Shown piece after piece: positions 22,501-34,706 of a DNA stretch of 64,000 bases. Origin of the DNA: Dermanyssus gallinae (taxonomy: Eukaryota; Arthropoda; Arachnida; Mesostigmata; Dermanyssidae); NCBI GenBank assembly GCA_003439945.1, contig QVRM01002223.1:186001-250000 (forward strand), written 5' to 3'. Positions within the stretch are counted from its first letter, which is position 1; each line of letters begins with the position of its first letter. The position numbers and the translations under genes were made by a program. A model generated the notes under the pieces. The model saw only the letters and a program-made list of their open reading frames with translations. It had not been told where the DNA came from and made no database searches.

Positions 22501-23222
22501 CGAAATTGCATCCGCCGTAGGCGCATTAGAGCGACACGTCGTCGCCTTGACGATCGATCGTAGCAAATCGTAGACAAAAGACAGTCCTGAAACGTCGCAA
22601 TGTTTCAAGGAGCGAGGTTCGACTGCTCACTCATGCGGTATGCACGCCGCGTTGCTGCTTCACTACCTCACTCGACACACTCAAACATCCACCCATCCAT
22701 CTGTCTAACATAGAGCGGTTGTTGAGCATCCTCTAAGCGTCCTGCTCGTCTCGTCTCGTCGTCGTAGTTGAGTGAAAGTTGTTGTCTTCAACGTCTCCAC
22801 TTGCGAGCGCATCGGACCGTGCTGTACAGCCATTTATTGCTCGATAGCAGCCTCGACCGGCGAGCAGCTCTCGGCGGAGACTCCACGGCGGCGAACGAGA
22901 CTTGCTGCTGTCGAGTGAGTCCTGAGCTCAGTCAGCAGCAGCAGCAGCAGCTTGCTCCAGCCAAGCACCCCCCAGACATCGAACCCCCCCCCCTCCCCCC
23001 ACCAGAGCTCCTTTCTGGGCGGTAGACCACTTTCTGCAGCGACTGACTCGCCGATATGACCGACCGACACTTGAAGCAATGCGGCGGCGGCGGCGGCAAA
23101 TCGACTACAATGTCGCCTGCCTTTACCCCCGCGAGCTCACACACCGTACTACAGGGGGGGGGGGGGTGGAAACCAACAGCAGCGGAAGCATTCGGCGGCA
23201 AAAACAACAAAACGCACTAATG

Positions 23223-23262
23223 TCAAAACAACAACAACAACAATAACAGCAACAACAAATAC
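23223..23262. repeat. (CAA)n array
   Basis: CAA units shortly after a poly-G run (about 23153-23166). Confidence 0.9.
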
Positions 23263-23565
23263 GTGTATTGGCCATTCTCCAGGCATCATGGTTCGCTGAT
23301 GCTACAGCAACTGTTAGAGGTAGTTATCGTCGCCTGAGACACTCTCCAGCCGTAAAATCGACGGTATGAAATCGTTTGGTGCTTAAACTCTACGTATAAT
23401 TCTGGACTTTTCTATTTCTCTCTCTCTCTATCTCCATATCTCTGTCTAGCTTTGCCTACTCAGAGCAAACTACATTGGGAAGCTTCTCTCAAATCAGAAA
23501 TAAGCGTACTTTTGCTGCGTCATTTATCGGTCCCGCCTAATCGATTACTAATGTGTCAAGCATTC

Positions 23566-23590
23566 GATATATATATATATATATATATAT
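23566..23590. repeat. (TA)n microsatellite
   Basis: Pure TA tract. Confidence 0.9.
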
Positions 23591-23949
23591 GTATGCCCTT
23601 GCACGCACCCTGTATCATAGATGACTCCTGGGTAGCTTAATGGCTATGCATCTTGTGTGCAATGCCTATCGCAACCGTTTTATATACGTTGTGTCTCACA
23701 CTTTTTGCTGCCGACTTCAATTACACCTTGATACAAGGCTTCTTTACTACCAGAATAGTAGTTAGTGCTGCTGTTGTTGTGGTGGTGGTGGCTATTGTAG
23801 TAACACAATAACATCGGTAGCAGCCAGAGCAGAACTGGCAGTAAAAGAAGAATAGAAAAACAACAGCAACCATCCGCATTGGAGGACAAACAATATGAGA
23901 CTTAGCGAAACAAAAACCATAGCACCTCGTCTCAAGCGTCCATGTTAAG

Positions 23950-24015
23950 CGCGGATACGCCGCACGTAATAGCTAATGGTATTGAGTGGTCAGTCCGTGT
24001 TTGTAGTTCAAATCT
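23950..24015 (+). other. Weak tRNA-like (SINE head?) remnant
   Basis: TAGCTAATGG (A-box-like) is followed about 35 bases later by GTAGTTCAAATCTCC (B-box-like, compare GGTTCAAATCC). No cloverleaf closes by eye, so this may be a decayed SINE of another family or coincidence. Confidence 0.25.
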
Positions 24016-25261
24016 CCCAAAACTTCTCTCTGCGTAAGCGACGTCCGTCTGGAAAAATCCCCACGCTCTTCGGGCGACCTTTATCGATTCGAAGACTAGC
24101 GAGGACAGTGATGAAGCGTAGCCTACGTGCGTGTAGTGATGTCCTGCTACAGCCCTGATGACTGTCCTAACGAGGCCGATCTCAGAACTGCACAACGGAC
24201 ATCATCTAAAACAAATTTTGCAGCCTCGGAAAACGAACGTGGCTTTCCACCTAGTAGCAAGCACTATAAGCACTTCTGCGATATAGTACAAACTAGTTAG
24301 TTATGATTGTATCTGCACGTGTGTGTGCTAGATATTGACAACGCTCATTAAAATGAATAAAGCAGCGTCACGATACCGTCGTAATTAATCGTTAATTACC
24401 TCGTTACATTCGTTTTCGGTTCCCAACCGCTTTCCTCTTACAGGATGAATCTAGCAGTTCAAATGTTTTCAAATGTTCTCTCATCTGCCTTTCCCAGGCT
24501 CAAATTCATGTTCTAAAATCTGCTAACTCGCCACGGTTGAAGCTTTTTTGAGACCAGACTCGGTAAGGCACCGTACACATTTTAGTCGGCATACAACGGC
24601 GTTTAATGCTGCTTCTATTACAACCTCCTAAAATCATTACAGGCCAACCTGCCACTAGAGTACATGTATAGCTACTACTGTCGCTGCGAATACATTTCGC
24701 GAGTCACTTACGACTAAGAACTGGTACTGCTTTTACAATTACTATTACTTGTTCGCATGTAATTCTACATGGGCCCGGGTCAAGTATACTTGATGGGTTG
24801 AGTTGGATAGAACAGAAATCTCTGTAAATAAATTATCTCCTCATAAGTGGAAAAAAAACAACTAGTGGGATTTTCTCGGCTTTCATATAGGATAGAGACT
24901 CGTTACAAACTCGCTGGCTACGCACAGGGTTTTCATCACATCGCCATCCTGCAAAAGAATAAACGCCTAGACATCATGATGTGGAAAAGGGCATGGATCG
25001 CACCATTAGCCAGTGCGCCTGACGGTTCGGCCAAGACGTTTTGTCCACTTAACGGCTTAAGAAACCGGTAACGAGAAAGAAACACGAGCGGGAACAATGG
25101 GCAGTGCAAACGCACATCATCCGACCGGATCAACACTACTGCATTGAAGCAGAAAGCTTTCCAAACGTACACCACCGAAGCAAACGAATGGTCAACCATG
25201 CTGGACACAGACTGGACACACTAGACGTACATTAAAAACACCCAATTATCCACACACGCAG
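24016..25261. other. Spacer, no gene recognised
   Basis: AT-rich DNA. Open plus frames at 24847-25071 and 25072-25224 have ordinary composition but are separated by a stop and match nothing I know. Confidence 0.4.
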
Positions 25262-25410
25262 CCGCCAAGGAGGCGGCACGGTTAGAGTTGTTGGACACGG
25301 TTAGAGTTGTTAGACACCTCCTCCAAATGGCCGTATCACATCTAATAGAGTTGTTTCTAGCTGCTGCTGCTACGGCTAGTAATCCGCGGCGTAGCCCCAG
25401 CATCGTTGAG
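25262..25410 (+). CDS. Candidate internal exon, product unknown
   Basis: A 149-bp interval bounded by an AG (CACACACGCAG) and a perfect consensus donor (GTTGAG then GTAAGT). It is open in one frame and reads as amphipathic helix-like sequence, including EAARLELLDTVRVVRHLLQ and MAVSHLIELFLAAAATA. It contains a local duplication (two copies of CACGGTTAGAGTTGTT). No family was recognised. The acceptor is weak in pyrimidines, and the antisense frame is also open, so this remains a candidate. Confidence 0.3.
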
Positions 25411-25638
25411 GTAAGTGCTGTAAGCCCGTATACAATAATGTAACGTAATGGACCGCCTGCCAGGAGTTCGATCACTCACAACGATTTACGGATATCCGTT
25501 ACGTGCCTACGACGTACAACGATCGACTCTTCCCAGCGTTTGACCTTCTCGGTTAGCCCCCCCTCCCCCCCCCCATCGGTCGTCGAGACCAATGCACAAG
25601 CATCATTGCAGTTTAGTTAAAATTCCACATTGCACCCG

Positions 25639-25700
25639 CATCAGCAGCTGCCGGGGGGGTCGACGAGTTTCTGCTGCGAAACTCGTCGCAGCAGCTGATG
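25639..25700. repeat. Nested hairpin
   Basis: An inner perfect 10-bp stem (25661-25670 with 25679-25688, CGACGAGTTT/AAACTCGTCG, 8-base loop). Outside it lies an 11-of-12 outer stem (25639-25650 with 25689-25700), with a 10-base G-rich bulge on the left arm only. Confidence 0.8.
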
Positions 25701-26406
25701 TTATGGAACCTCCATATGAAATAAAGGTGACTCGACTGACCTTGTACGTATAATATTGTACCTAAAACGAGAAGTGACCTTCCCACCCGTAATGGTGAGA
25801 CGGAGTGTAGCCCGTGAAACACGCCCAGTAATGACAAAAACCGCAAGCTGATTCGAGCTTATACGAGAGAGAGAGAGAGAAAGAGGGAGAACGAGAGCAT
25901 GAGGAGAGCGGTAAAACCCGTGATGAAATGATGACTCAAGTCAGGTCTATATTGGCTACTAGTAGTAGATGTGCTACGTCGATGAGGCTAATAGTAGATG
26001 TGCTAAGTCGATAGATGATAGTATCAATCCCGTAACAGCAGACAGGGACAACCTCCATTTGCGCAAACTGGAGACAATTACCGCCCCTCAACGAGTCTTT
26101 AGCAATTCGTAATTCATTAAGCCGTTGAGAGCGGCAGGCCTCTGGGCTACATCCTCCTCGTACGTCATTATCTGCAAAGGTCTTGACTTAACTCACTTAA
26201 CAATCATAATCTCGCTTCTTTAGCAATCTTTAGTAGCACTTAACAATCATCACAATGAAAAAAATCGCCAGATTACGATTGTCTAATCATTTACACGACC
26301 AGACACTACAGTATCAAAATTAACAGCACAGAACGTAGCGGAAACATACAAAGTTTAGTTAAATGTCTACAGTAGTCAATTTCCAGTTAAGCAATATGAA
26401 CAATGT

Positions 26407-26408
<2 letters not shown>

Positions 26409-26444
<36 letters not shown>
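26409..26444. repeat. (TA)n microsatellite
   Basis: Pure TA tract; another at 26590-26609. Confidence 0.95.
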
Positions 26445-26446
<2 letters not shown>

Positions 26447-26697
26447 CTCGCAAGTGCAGCAAAATAGACTTCGCGTAAAGAACTGCACATCTTTGAAGTA
26501 CCTTTGCATTTAGGCAAGTATGTGTAGACAACGGCGCCCTCACAGTGGGTTAACATTTGTATGTAAACATCAAATATTTACAATAAAGGATATATATATA
26601 TATATATATTTATTTTCTTTTTGCAGGACTCCAAGTGGGGGAATCGACGACAAATGACGAACCATAAGCCACTATAGCCGACGGACTAATGTAGTAG

Positions 26698-26698
<1 letters not shown>

Positions 26699-26741
<43 letters not shown>
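26699..26741. repeat. (AAT)n microsatellite
   Basis: Nearly perfect AAT run. Confidence 0.95.
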
Positions 26742-26742
<1 letters not shown>

Positions 26743-26944
26743 TACTGTTTTTATTCGTAATAATTGATTATTGGCCATATTTCTTACGATCGGTGCTCGA
26801 TGGTGTCGACCAATTTCGACTCGACGCCGATTCGAGTTGAATGTGTGTGTGAAACTGCGTGTAAGCGTCTTTGCCCGTTGTGTTAGAGTGTTTACAATGG
26901 GGCATGAGCGGTTTGCCGCGCTCGTGTCTTTGTTGTGTTTGTCG

Positions 26945-27078
26945 TGTTAATGTCGTTGTTGTTGCTGTTGTTGTCGTTGCTGCTGCTGTTGTTGTTACTG
27001 TTGTTGTTGGGGTTGTTGTTGGTCGTGTCGTTGTTAATACTGTTATTGGTGTTGTCACTGTCGCTGCTGTTGTTTTTC
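26945..27078. repeat. (GTT)n imperfect array
   Basis: GTT/GCT/GTC units produce Val- and Leu-rich frames on plus and Thr-rich frames on minus. Confidence 0.9.
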
Positions 27079-27498
27079 TCTTCTAGTTTTTCTCCATATT
27101 CTCACTCCTTTTTTTTCTCTTTTGTTTATCAAAGTCGGGGACTCGCGCTGACACGACGGCCTTTGGCCTTCAGACGTCCTTCTGCCTTTGGCTCTTCTGA
27201 TGTTGTCTTCTGAGCAAACCAGACCATAGCTGGTGTTGCGGCTCTACTACGACACCATAACCTGGCAGTGAGTCGTACTGATATCTCTCACTCGGCGGCG
27301 CATCCTACAAATATTTTCTAGCCGGTCAGGACAGGTCCACTCCATTCCCTACTTTGTTCTTATTTATTCTACCACAATCGGTACAACTTTACAATAAATA
27401 AATAAGATAGAATCGAATAACTAAAACAAAATAACGGCCAAAACGCAGAGGCAAAACAACGAGTTCCAAGGACGTCAAGCGAGACAAACGAAAACCTG

Positions 27499-27540
27499 TG
27501 AACATGGCAACCTGTCACTCGTGACAGGTTGCCATGTTCA
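27499..27540. repeat. Perfect 20-bp inverted repeat with 2-base loop
   Basis: 27499-27518 is the exact reverse complement of 27521-27540 (TGAACATGGCAACCTGTCAC on the left). The loop is only TC. Confidence 0.97.
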
Positions 27541-27804
27541 GGCCGCGAGGCCATCTACTTTGCATAGAGAATCGCTGTCAAGCTGTTATCAGTACAGCCA
27601 TGATTAACAGAGATCACCATCATCAACATCATCATCATCACCAGTCCTATGATGGCAGTCGCCCATTAGACAGGCCTGCAAAGCAAAAGCTAGTGGCCCC
27701 ACGATGAGTTCAGCTAGCGTGTCTCGTGCTACTATCACTGCCATCCGACCGACTAATCGTATAAAAGAAAAGGAAGGAAAACATGGAATAATGCTATGTA
27801 CATG

Positions 27805-27980
27805 TATATATATATATATATATATGTATATACACATATTTTACCTCATCTCGACGACGGTGAAGGTGAACAGCCGTAAAAGTACCAAATGCTAAATAAT
27901 CAGAAAGGCGACCTTGTTAAATATATGTATGTATGTATATATATATATATAGATTGTATACATACATATATATATGTATG

Positions 27981-28023
<43 letters not shown>

Positions 28024-28050
28024 ATATATATATATTGTATACATACATAC
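27805..28050. repeat. Compound (TA)n/(CATA)n/(GTAT)n cluster
   Basis: TA tracts alternate with ATGTATGTATGT and ATACATACAT blocks. TTGTATACATACAT occurs twice (about 27953 and 28034). The cluster ends immediately left of LINE-B. Confidence 0.9.
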
Positions 28051-28336
28051 ATGCATGTATCTCTTCGAACATTACGAGATTGCCTCGTCAGCGGCGAACG
28101 ACCGTCACAAGGATGGTTCTAATGCAGGGTAAATGGTACGACCTTTGCCAAAATATGTACTCGAACGAAAACAAGAACATCATCAAGACCGACACGTCCG
28201 TACACGTCTATCTGAGTAAGCCTTCACCTCTTCGCTTGAATCTACCAATGGCAGCAAGCAGCGATATAGATAAAGGTAGTGGGATACCAAGCACTCCCTT
28301 GGACTGGCTCTATGCATCATAAAAGTAACCCGCCCG

Positions 28337-28780
28337 ATGACCGTTTCTGCTCTGGATTATGTGTGCATCGATGGCGATGGTACCCTTCTTAAGTACGACG
28401 CCATCGTTATCTCAACATTAATTTTCTCTGATCATTACCCTCTGTACTGTCGTTTGCTTTTAAAACCTACCTCTGCTTCCACTCCAGTACGGCGTGTCCA
28501 AAGAGGATGGCCGAGCTTTAACACATTTAACTACGATCAATTAGCCAATAAGCTGGTGGTGGCGGCCGACTGGTCTGATTGCTTAATGTGCCCCGATCCT
28601 GATGCAGCTATGTAAACTTTTAACTCCAAACTAGTGAACATCTATGATCAAGTCTTTCATTCAGTGGCCGTGAAGCACCCTCTAAAATCCAGCGCTCATC
28701 TGCTCTCCTACGTCTGCAGATATATCTTGACTTTGTCGGCCGTAAGTATGTTCGCGATAAGTCCAACCCACGCCTAAATG
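28337..28780 (+). pseudogene. LINE-B endonuclease C-terminus and linker, broken
   Basis: Contains LDYVCIDGDG and FSDHYPLYCRLLL. The SDH motif is typical of the last catalytic block of APE-type LINE endonucleases. The frame stops at 28614 and continues in other frames as linker. Confidence 0.75.
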
Positions 28781-28794
28781 CTGTTTACTACAAG

Positions 28795-29670
28795 TTGGGA
28801 TCCAGACGCAGGGCTTTACTTGAGTCCGAATTCGGGAAGCACCATCGCAAACGAATAAAGGAGGCTTCGGGTGGTTTTTGGAAGTCTGTCAATAAGAAAA
28901 CTGGCCGTTCTCGAATGACAAATGGTCCGGAGTCTATCATGACACCCGACGGCAGCATCGTATGCGGTTCCGCTAGTGTCTGTTCCGTCCTGGCACAGCA
29001 TTTTCCGACTACTGGCGATCAGACAGTTGCACGTCTTCCCCCTCCTCATGGCAGCTTGCACGACTATCTACCTCCCCTTTCAGATGTCTCTTTCGCACTT
29101 CGATGTTCCGTCAACTACTGTAAGTTCAAGTGCAAAACCGTCCTGAAAGGCACAGCCACTAGAGTACCATCCAAAGCAATAAAAAATAGTATTTTCTTTC
29201 TCGCGTTTGTCATTGCTCACATATTTTTATTTTATCTATCGATACTAGAATCTTTTCACACAGTTTTAAAGGGACCCTTTTAACTGCCCTTTACAAGGAG
29301 AAGAGATTTCGCCAAGATGCTGGCAGCTATCGGCCAATCAGCTTGATTCCATTTCTCGTCAAGGCATGTGAACGATGTGTCTTGATGCAGATTTCGGCAC
29401 ACGTCGACTCTCTTGATTTCCATTCGCCAAGACAATTTGGCTTACGTGCGAGAAGATCTCCCGAGACCGCTAATGCTTTTATCTACCAGAGTTTCATCGA
29501 GTCTTCCGTTCAGAGTAACGGATGTCTCGCAATTGCTTTCGATACTGGCAAGGCTTTCGACTGTGTCGATTTTGAAACGTTGATCTTAATCCTTCAATCT
29601 CTAGACTTTGATAATAATGGTTGTTCTTGTTTAGTGGATTTCGGCCGTATCTTCAGGATCGAATAATGCC
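28795..29670 (+). pseudogene. LINE-B linker and reverse transcriptase N-terminal half, broken
   Basis: The first part (GFWKSVNKKTGRSR, ITPDGSIV-like TPDGSIVCGSASVCSVLAQHF) matches the pre-RT linker of jockey-like LINEs. After a frame change come SYRPISLIPFLVKACERCVL, RQFGLRARRSPETAN and LAIAFDTGKAFDCVD (first catalytic Asp block). The frame is lost at about 29664. Confidence 0.85.
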
Positions 29671-29739
29671 ACAAAAACCTAGGTTGTACTTTTCCAGACG
29701 TCCCACTCTTCCATAACCTTCTCTAGCGGCGACTCAATT

Positions 29740-30290
29740 ATGGAAGGTACCCTACTAGAACTGTTCCCGAGTATAACCTGCCTGGGCTTAGTATTCAATG
29801 AGCGTATGACATTGAACAGCCACGCTAACAAACTCCAACATACATATGCACCTGCTGTTGATGCACTCGCCCAACTTCGTGGGTGTAAGGTCTCAATTCT
29901 CGTCTTAGTGCATACGGCGCTAGTAGAGCCTACTTAAAGAGCACGGTTGTTTTAATGTAAAATAGCTGATATGCTTTCGAGCTGCCATTTTCGTCTACAA
30001 AATCATCAACAATTTCATAGGGACTGGCAACCTTTTCCAGACCATACCTTCTATTGCTGCAACATACACCCTCCGAAACAGGCGACCTTACATCGCCACC
30101 ACTCTTCCGCCAACACACCTTCTTGCGAATGGACCACGTCATCACTCATTTATTGCTTGGAATAGAATTCCTCCCGCCACCGCCACCATTTCCGATTATT
30201 TGGCCATCAGGAAAAACCTTAGAAAGTTTGTTTCTTCCTCGTGGTTTTCTTTTTTTGTTTTTTCGTTGGCGTCTCCGCTTGTGAACAAAA
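29740..30290 (+). pseudogene. LINE-B ORF2 C-terminal region, broken
   Basis: MEGTLLELFP and ITCLGLVFNERMTLNSHANK correspond to the region after the RT thumb. In another frame AAIFVYKIINNFIGTG and ISDYLAIRKNLRKFV correspond to the end of such ORF2 proteins. The YADD block expected between 29670 and 29740 is absent, which implies an internal deletion. Confidence 0.75.
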
Positions 30291-30583
30291 CTAGCTTTAA
30301 ATTTAATTGACATTACTTTTATTATTGATATTAAAAATTGTTGTTATTGGACTAAATTCATTACTAGACACGTGTTTTTATATTATTATTATTAAATATC
30401 TTCATCTGTTCCTTTCGATGCAACGAGCACACGATCTCCGACCAAACCCCTGGGCAACCCCCTTAGAACAGAGGTTGTATGCTTTCGAGTGTATTGGAAA
30501 GTATGAATAAAGCTATGTGTTTCATTCATTTGTTCCCTGTCATCCACCCAAATTCGGGCAAAACAAACTGACGACGTTTAACT

Positions 30584-31460
30584 TATATATATATATATTG
30601 TATGTAGCAATTGTGATTCCGTAGCCTGTGCTCATTTGGCCATTTGCCAGGCAAACAATCCATTAACGCTATAAGTTTTGCGCGAGCCACGGCCTTCAGC
30701 GTAACGGGACATTAACCCCTACGATGATTGCATCTTACATGAAACAAAAATGCCCAAGTAAGTCACACTTTGTAAATTGACTAAGTGCAGTTTTGCTTGT
30801 TGCCTTGTCCAAACAATGAGGTCACGGTGGACAGATTAATGCGCAGTATGTTCTGGGAGCACTTCGGCCATAGGCGCCTTAGTCACACGTCCACTAGTCG
30901 TTTTCAGTATTTGATCAGGACTACGGAATGTACGTTGTACATTATATGCCTATTTGCCCTGTTCTGTATGCCGCTGCTGTACAAACGCTTGATCCGTGCC
31001 AGCCCATTTCCCACATACTTCTCAATAAACTAAAGAGTACGCCGGAACTGAATGCCGTATGAAGCAATTTGCATTATTTTCATTCCCGAAAAAGGACCCG
31101 GCCCACCGTGTTCAGGATGTGAAAGTATGTGCAAGCACTTGTACGTAATAGCATCAAAATAGATTATATTATTAAAATAATTAAGATTATATTAAGTGTC
31201 GTCAACGCATTTACCATTGCCTGCCCACTATTTTGTCACCCTATTGTTAGTCGGCTTACGTGTCGAAATTACATGGCTTGCGACTTTGTACCGTATTGAA
31301 GTCGAGGCCAACTTGCCTCGTATAAGCTACCGACGACACGGCTAGCCTCTGCTGGAGGTGGATTGAACCTTCTACCACTGTAGAGCACTCCATTATGACG
31401 CGCGTACATGAATACATGATAAGGTGATGATCTTTATGGCTGGATGTCGGTTTTGTATGT
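30584..31460. other. Spacer, no gene recognised
   Basis: A short (TA)n at 30584-30599, then unique DNA. A minus-strand GGTTCAATCCACC near 31345 resembles a B box but lacks a convincing A box at the right distance. Confidence 0.45.
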
Positions 31461-31462
31461 GG

Positions 31463-31465
<3 letters not shown>

Positions 31466-31522
<57 letters not shown>
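31466..31522. repeat. (TA)n microsatellite
   Basis: TA tract of about 57 bases. Confidence 0.95.
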
Positions 31523-31530
<8 letters not shown>

Positions 31531-31627
31531 TTTAGCTGTTCTGGTGATTTAAATCTGTCGACCGCCGAAGGACAAAGCGCATGACGATGACAATACGGCC
31601 AACACTAATACCAATGTACCACCAACA

Positions 31628-31661
31628 GCCTCTGTTGCGGCGTCTCTACAGCAACAGAGGC
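31628..31661. repeat. 11-bp-arm hairpin
   Basis: GCCTCTGTTGC pairs with GCAACAGAGGC across a 12-base loop. Confidence 0.8.
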
Positions 31662-32038
31662 CCGTCTTACGTAGCAGGGGCCAAATGCGTAGTAGTATGC
31701 TGCCGATCGTATCTATCTTGTGGTGATCAAACAACAACAACAACAAGCAGCAAACAACAAATGAATGAACGAATCCAATCAGCTAGTCTCTGTCAGTTTC
31801 CGTCAGTAACCAATACTGAATAATCATTATTTGCGCACCCACCCGCTCACCACGCACTCATTTGCTCATTGCTCAGCGGCGTCACTCTATGCAGTGCACT
31901 CTATACGGCAGCATGTGCATTTCGTTGTGATGCCACAAACGTTCGTTGCAGCAGTTTGCGAGGAGGAGACACGTCGTTGACGTTTCGAGGATTTCTCTCT
32001 CTTTCTCTTTGACGTAACAACTCTCTCGTTCTACATTA

Positions 32039-32107
<69 letters not shown>
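32039..32107. repeat. (TA)n microsatellite, about 69 bases
   Basis: Uninterrupted TA tract. Confidence 0.95.
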
Positions 32108-32109
<2 letters not shown>

Positions 32110-32399
32110 CTTTCTTTTCGTGTCATTTCATGTTAATGATAGCGCCGAAGCAGGGACGACGACGACGACGACGACAATAGTGGATAAACGAGAAGCAAGA
32201 AAGAAAGCCATTCAGCCAGCCAGCCAGAAAGTGTGGCCAGACCTTGCCCGACTCCTTCCGTCCCTCAATATACGAACGTATGTCTGTCTGTCTGTCTTTC
32301 TGGCTGGCGCCCTGTCTACCTGGCAGCCCTCACTGCCTACAACAGACTTTACTAGCAGCTACCGGCACAGGCCTGTTCGTTCATCTACGGATTACTTTG

Positions 32400-33040
32400 G
32401 CTAGCCGCAGTCGTAGTAGGAGCAGCAGTTGTAGTAACAGTAGTTGTAGTTGTAGTTGTAGTGGTGGTGGTGGTGGTAGTGATGGTAGGGCTACTGCTGC
32501 TGCTGTTGTTATTGCTGCTGCTGCTGTTACCACGACTACTTCAGCGACTACACTAGCAACTACCACAAGTCGAGTAGTGCAAGTTAGTCTACTTAGGTTC
32601 TGTCGTAAGGAGGCAACAAGGCAGAAAGTAGGCCAGTAGATGTAGCTTCAAATGTCGTCATGATGATGATGATGATGATGCTGATGATGCGGCTGATTAT
32701 GATCATGTTAATCAGGATCATAATCATGCTGATGATAATGATGATGATGATGGTGGTGATGCTAATGATGGAGATTATACTAACAGATGACAATGATGAT
32801 CGTGATGATGAGAATGATAAGATTTCTAGGGAGGAGGAGCAGGAGAAGGACAACGAAGAGTAAAACAATAATGACAACAGAGAGATCAACAGCAAAAACG
32901 AGTAAGCGAGCGAACAACAAGCACAACAACAACAACAACCACCACAACAACAACAACCTAATAACAACAACAACCACAACCACAACAACAACAACCAAAT
33001 AACAACAACAATAACAACAACAACAACAACAACAACAGGG
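32400..33040. repeat. Mixed GTA/GTG, (GAT)n and (CAA)n trinucleotide field
   Basis: GTAGTTGTAGTT and GGTGGTGGT at 32410-32480, GATGAT/AATGAT at 32659-32815, and CAACAA from about 32915 to 33038. Open frames here are repeat translations. Confidence 0.9.
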
Positions 33041-33296
33041 ACGACGACGAATAGGACAACAACGGGTCAAAGAGGACAACATCAGGGTAACAACAACGTC
33101 AACCACCGACAAACGTCCACCACGGACGATGGTGAACCGACGTCGGCGGCGGCGGCGTGACGGCCGCCAGCGTCGTCAGCTGCCGAAGGTCGCCCGCCCT
33201 CCGTTGACGCTGTTTGTCCTTTGAATGCGATGGCACGCACGCTCTACCACTTCTACCACTGCTGCCGCCACGCTCCGTAATCTCTTTTCTCTCTCT

Positions 33297-33382
33297 CCTT
33301 CCTCTCTCTCTCTCTCTCTCTCTCCCTCTGTTTTCCTGCCTCGGTCCCTGGATCTCTCTGGCTGGCCGTGGCCGTGTGGCCT

Positions 33383-33413
<31 letters not shown>
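33297..33413. repeat. (CT)n and (TA)n tracts
   Basis: A CTCTCT run at about 33297-33326 and a TA run at 33384-33413. Confidence 0.9.
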
Positions 33414-33415
<2 letters not shown>

Positions 33416-33621
33416 GTTTATGTCCCTGTACAGGGGACGACAGACACTTCTAATCTGTTCCGTTGCTGTAGTGCTCCTGTCACGTTCAACAGCAAGACGG
33501 CCTACGATACTTAGCTTATCAAAACACACGTTTTTTCAAAGCCAAGTGAAACGTATGTACCTGCGCTGTACAACACAATTGACAACAAGGATCTCGGTCG
33601 GCATTTGCAAGAGGACATTAC

Positions 33622-33634
33622 ATCGTGAGGGTTA

Positions 33635-33683
<49 letters not shown>

Positions 33684-33697
33684 CTAGCCCTCACGAT
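33622..33697. repeat. Hairpin with (TA)n loop, 18-bp arms
   Basis: ATCGTGAGGGTTAGTATA (33622-33639) pairs with TATACTAGCCCTCACGAT (33680-33697), one mismatch. The loop is a (TA)n tract, so the stem could extend through it by self-pairing. Confidence 0.9.
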
Positions 33698-34706
33698 ATA
33701 TCTCGATAGTCTATCTCTAGAGACAGTGGCGTCTGTCTCAGCTTATCGGCAACTATCACACCCAGCATCACTTTGTATTAGTATTCCTATTGGCCTTATT
33801 CTTGCCATTATCAAGAATTACTATTACCACTGCTGCCGTACTACGGCGACAAATCAAACCAGCCCGTGTTTGCCTTAAGCTGCCTTTTTTTTCCTATTTA
33901 TGCATTGCTTGCTCATCATTGTCGCCCTTCCAGTAGTTCCATCAAAATAGCCAACCAACAAAATGTTATTGTCAGTTTCGCAACCTCGCAAGTTCTCAGC
34001 TTTCGAATCGTACGTGCCTGACAATATAAACCAATATGGTACGACCAAGGCTACGACACGACGGCAAGCTTTTTCTTTCTTCTACAAAGCCAATCAAAAA
34101 GCCAAAGCTCTGCGTCCCATCTCTTACCGCCGACGACCGGCCGGCGCATTGAGTTGCCCCATGTTTTTCGTCGTTGGCCTTAGAGTCTAATAGGGTTGGA
34201 GTTCTATATTATGCCGCGACAGCGCTCGGCACCCCGTACTGAAGAAGACGCCTTGAACGCCTCAACCTTGAAGCCAAGTCCAAGTTCATACGCGGCACGT
34301 TGACATGCTGTGTTCGCCCTCTTACTCGCTTTCGTCTCTAGTATGAATCGGCTCCAAGCCCCGATAGTCGAGTTGGCTCCTGTGCGCACCGCAATGTTTT
34401 CCCACTGCGGTCGTTGTTCTCATACGTAAGAGGCAGAGGCAGAGGTGAGAGGCAACGTTGTGACATCATGATCTTGTTACGTTACGACTTCGCGCCGCTC
34501 CTCGTTGCCCGGCGCCAGCTGCTATTCGGCTCGTTCCAAACGTGCACTCTGGAAACGATCTCCACGATGCAACCTCACACGCAACCTGATTGACACTAAC
34601 TGTATAGTTTAATTTTAGTCAAATATCGGCGACAATGCGAAGGAGGAGCAGGAGGACGCAACAGCAGCGGCGGCCACGTGGCTATGGGTGGTAGGCGTCT
34701 CCGACA

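Larger units (their letters stand above)
28060..30530 (+). mobile_element. LINE-B: internally deleted, degenerate non-LTR retrotransposon
   Basis: Successive plus-strand fragments correspond to the end of an APE endonuclease, the linker, the reverse transcriptase and the C-terminal region of a LINE ORF2. They are broken by stops and frameshifts, and the segment that should carry the YADD box is missing. A 3' UTR with GAATAAAG (about 30505) and a TTTCATTCATTTG tail closes it. It is a different element from LINE-A. Confidence 0.88.

Noticed and set aside
23623..23690. tRNA gene from the A-box-like TAGCTTAATGG
   Set aside because: No B box at the right distance and no cloverleaf visible.
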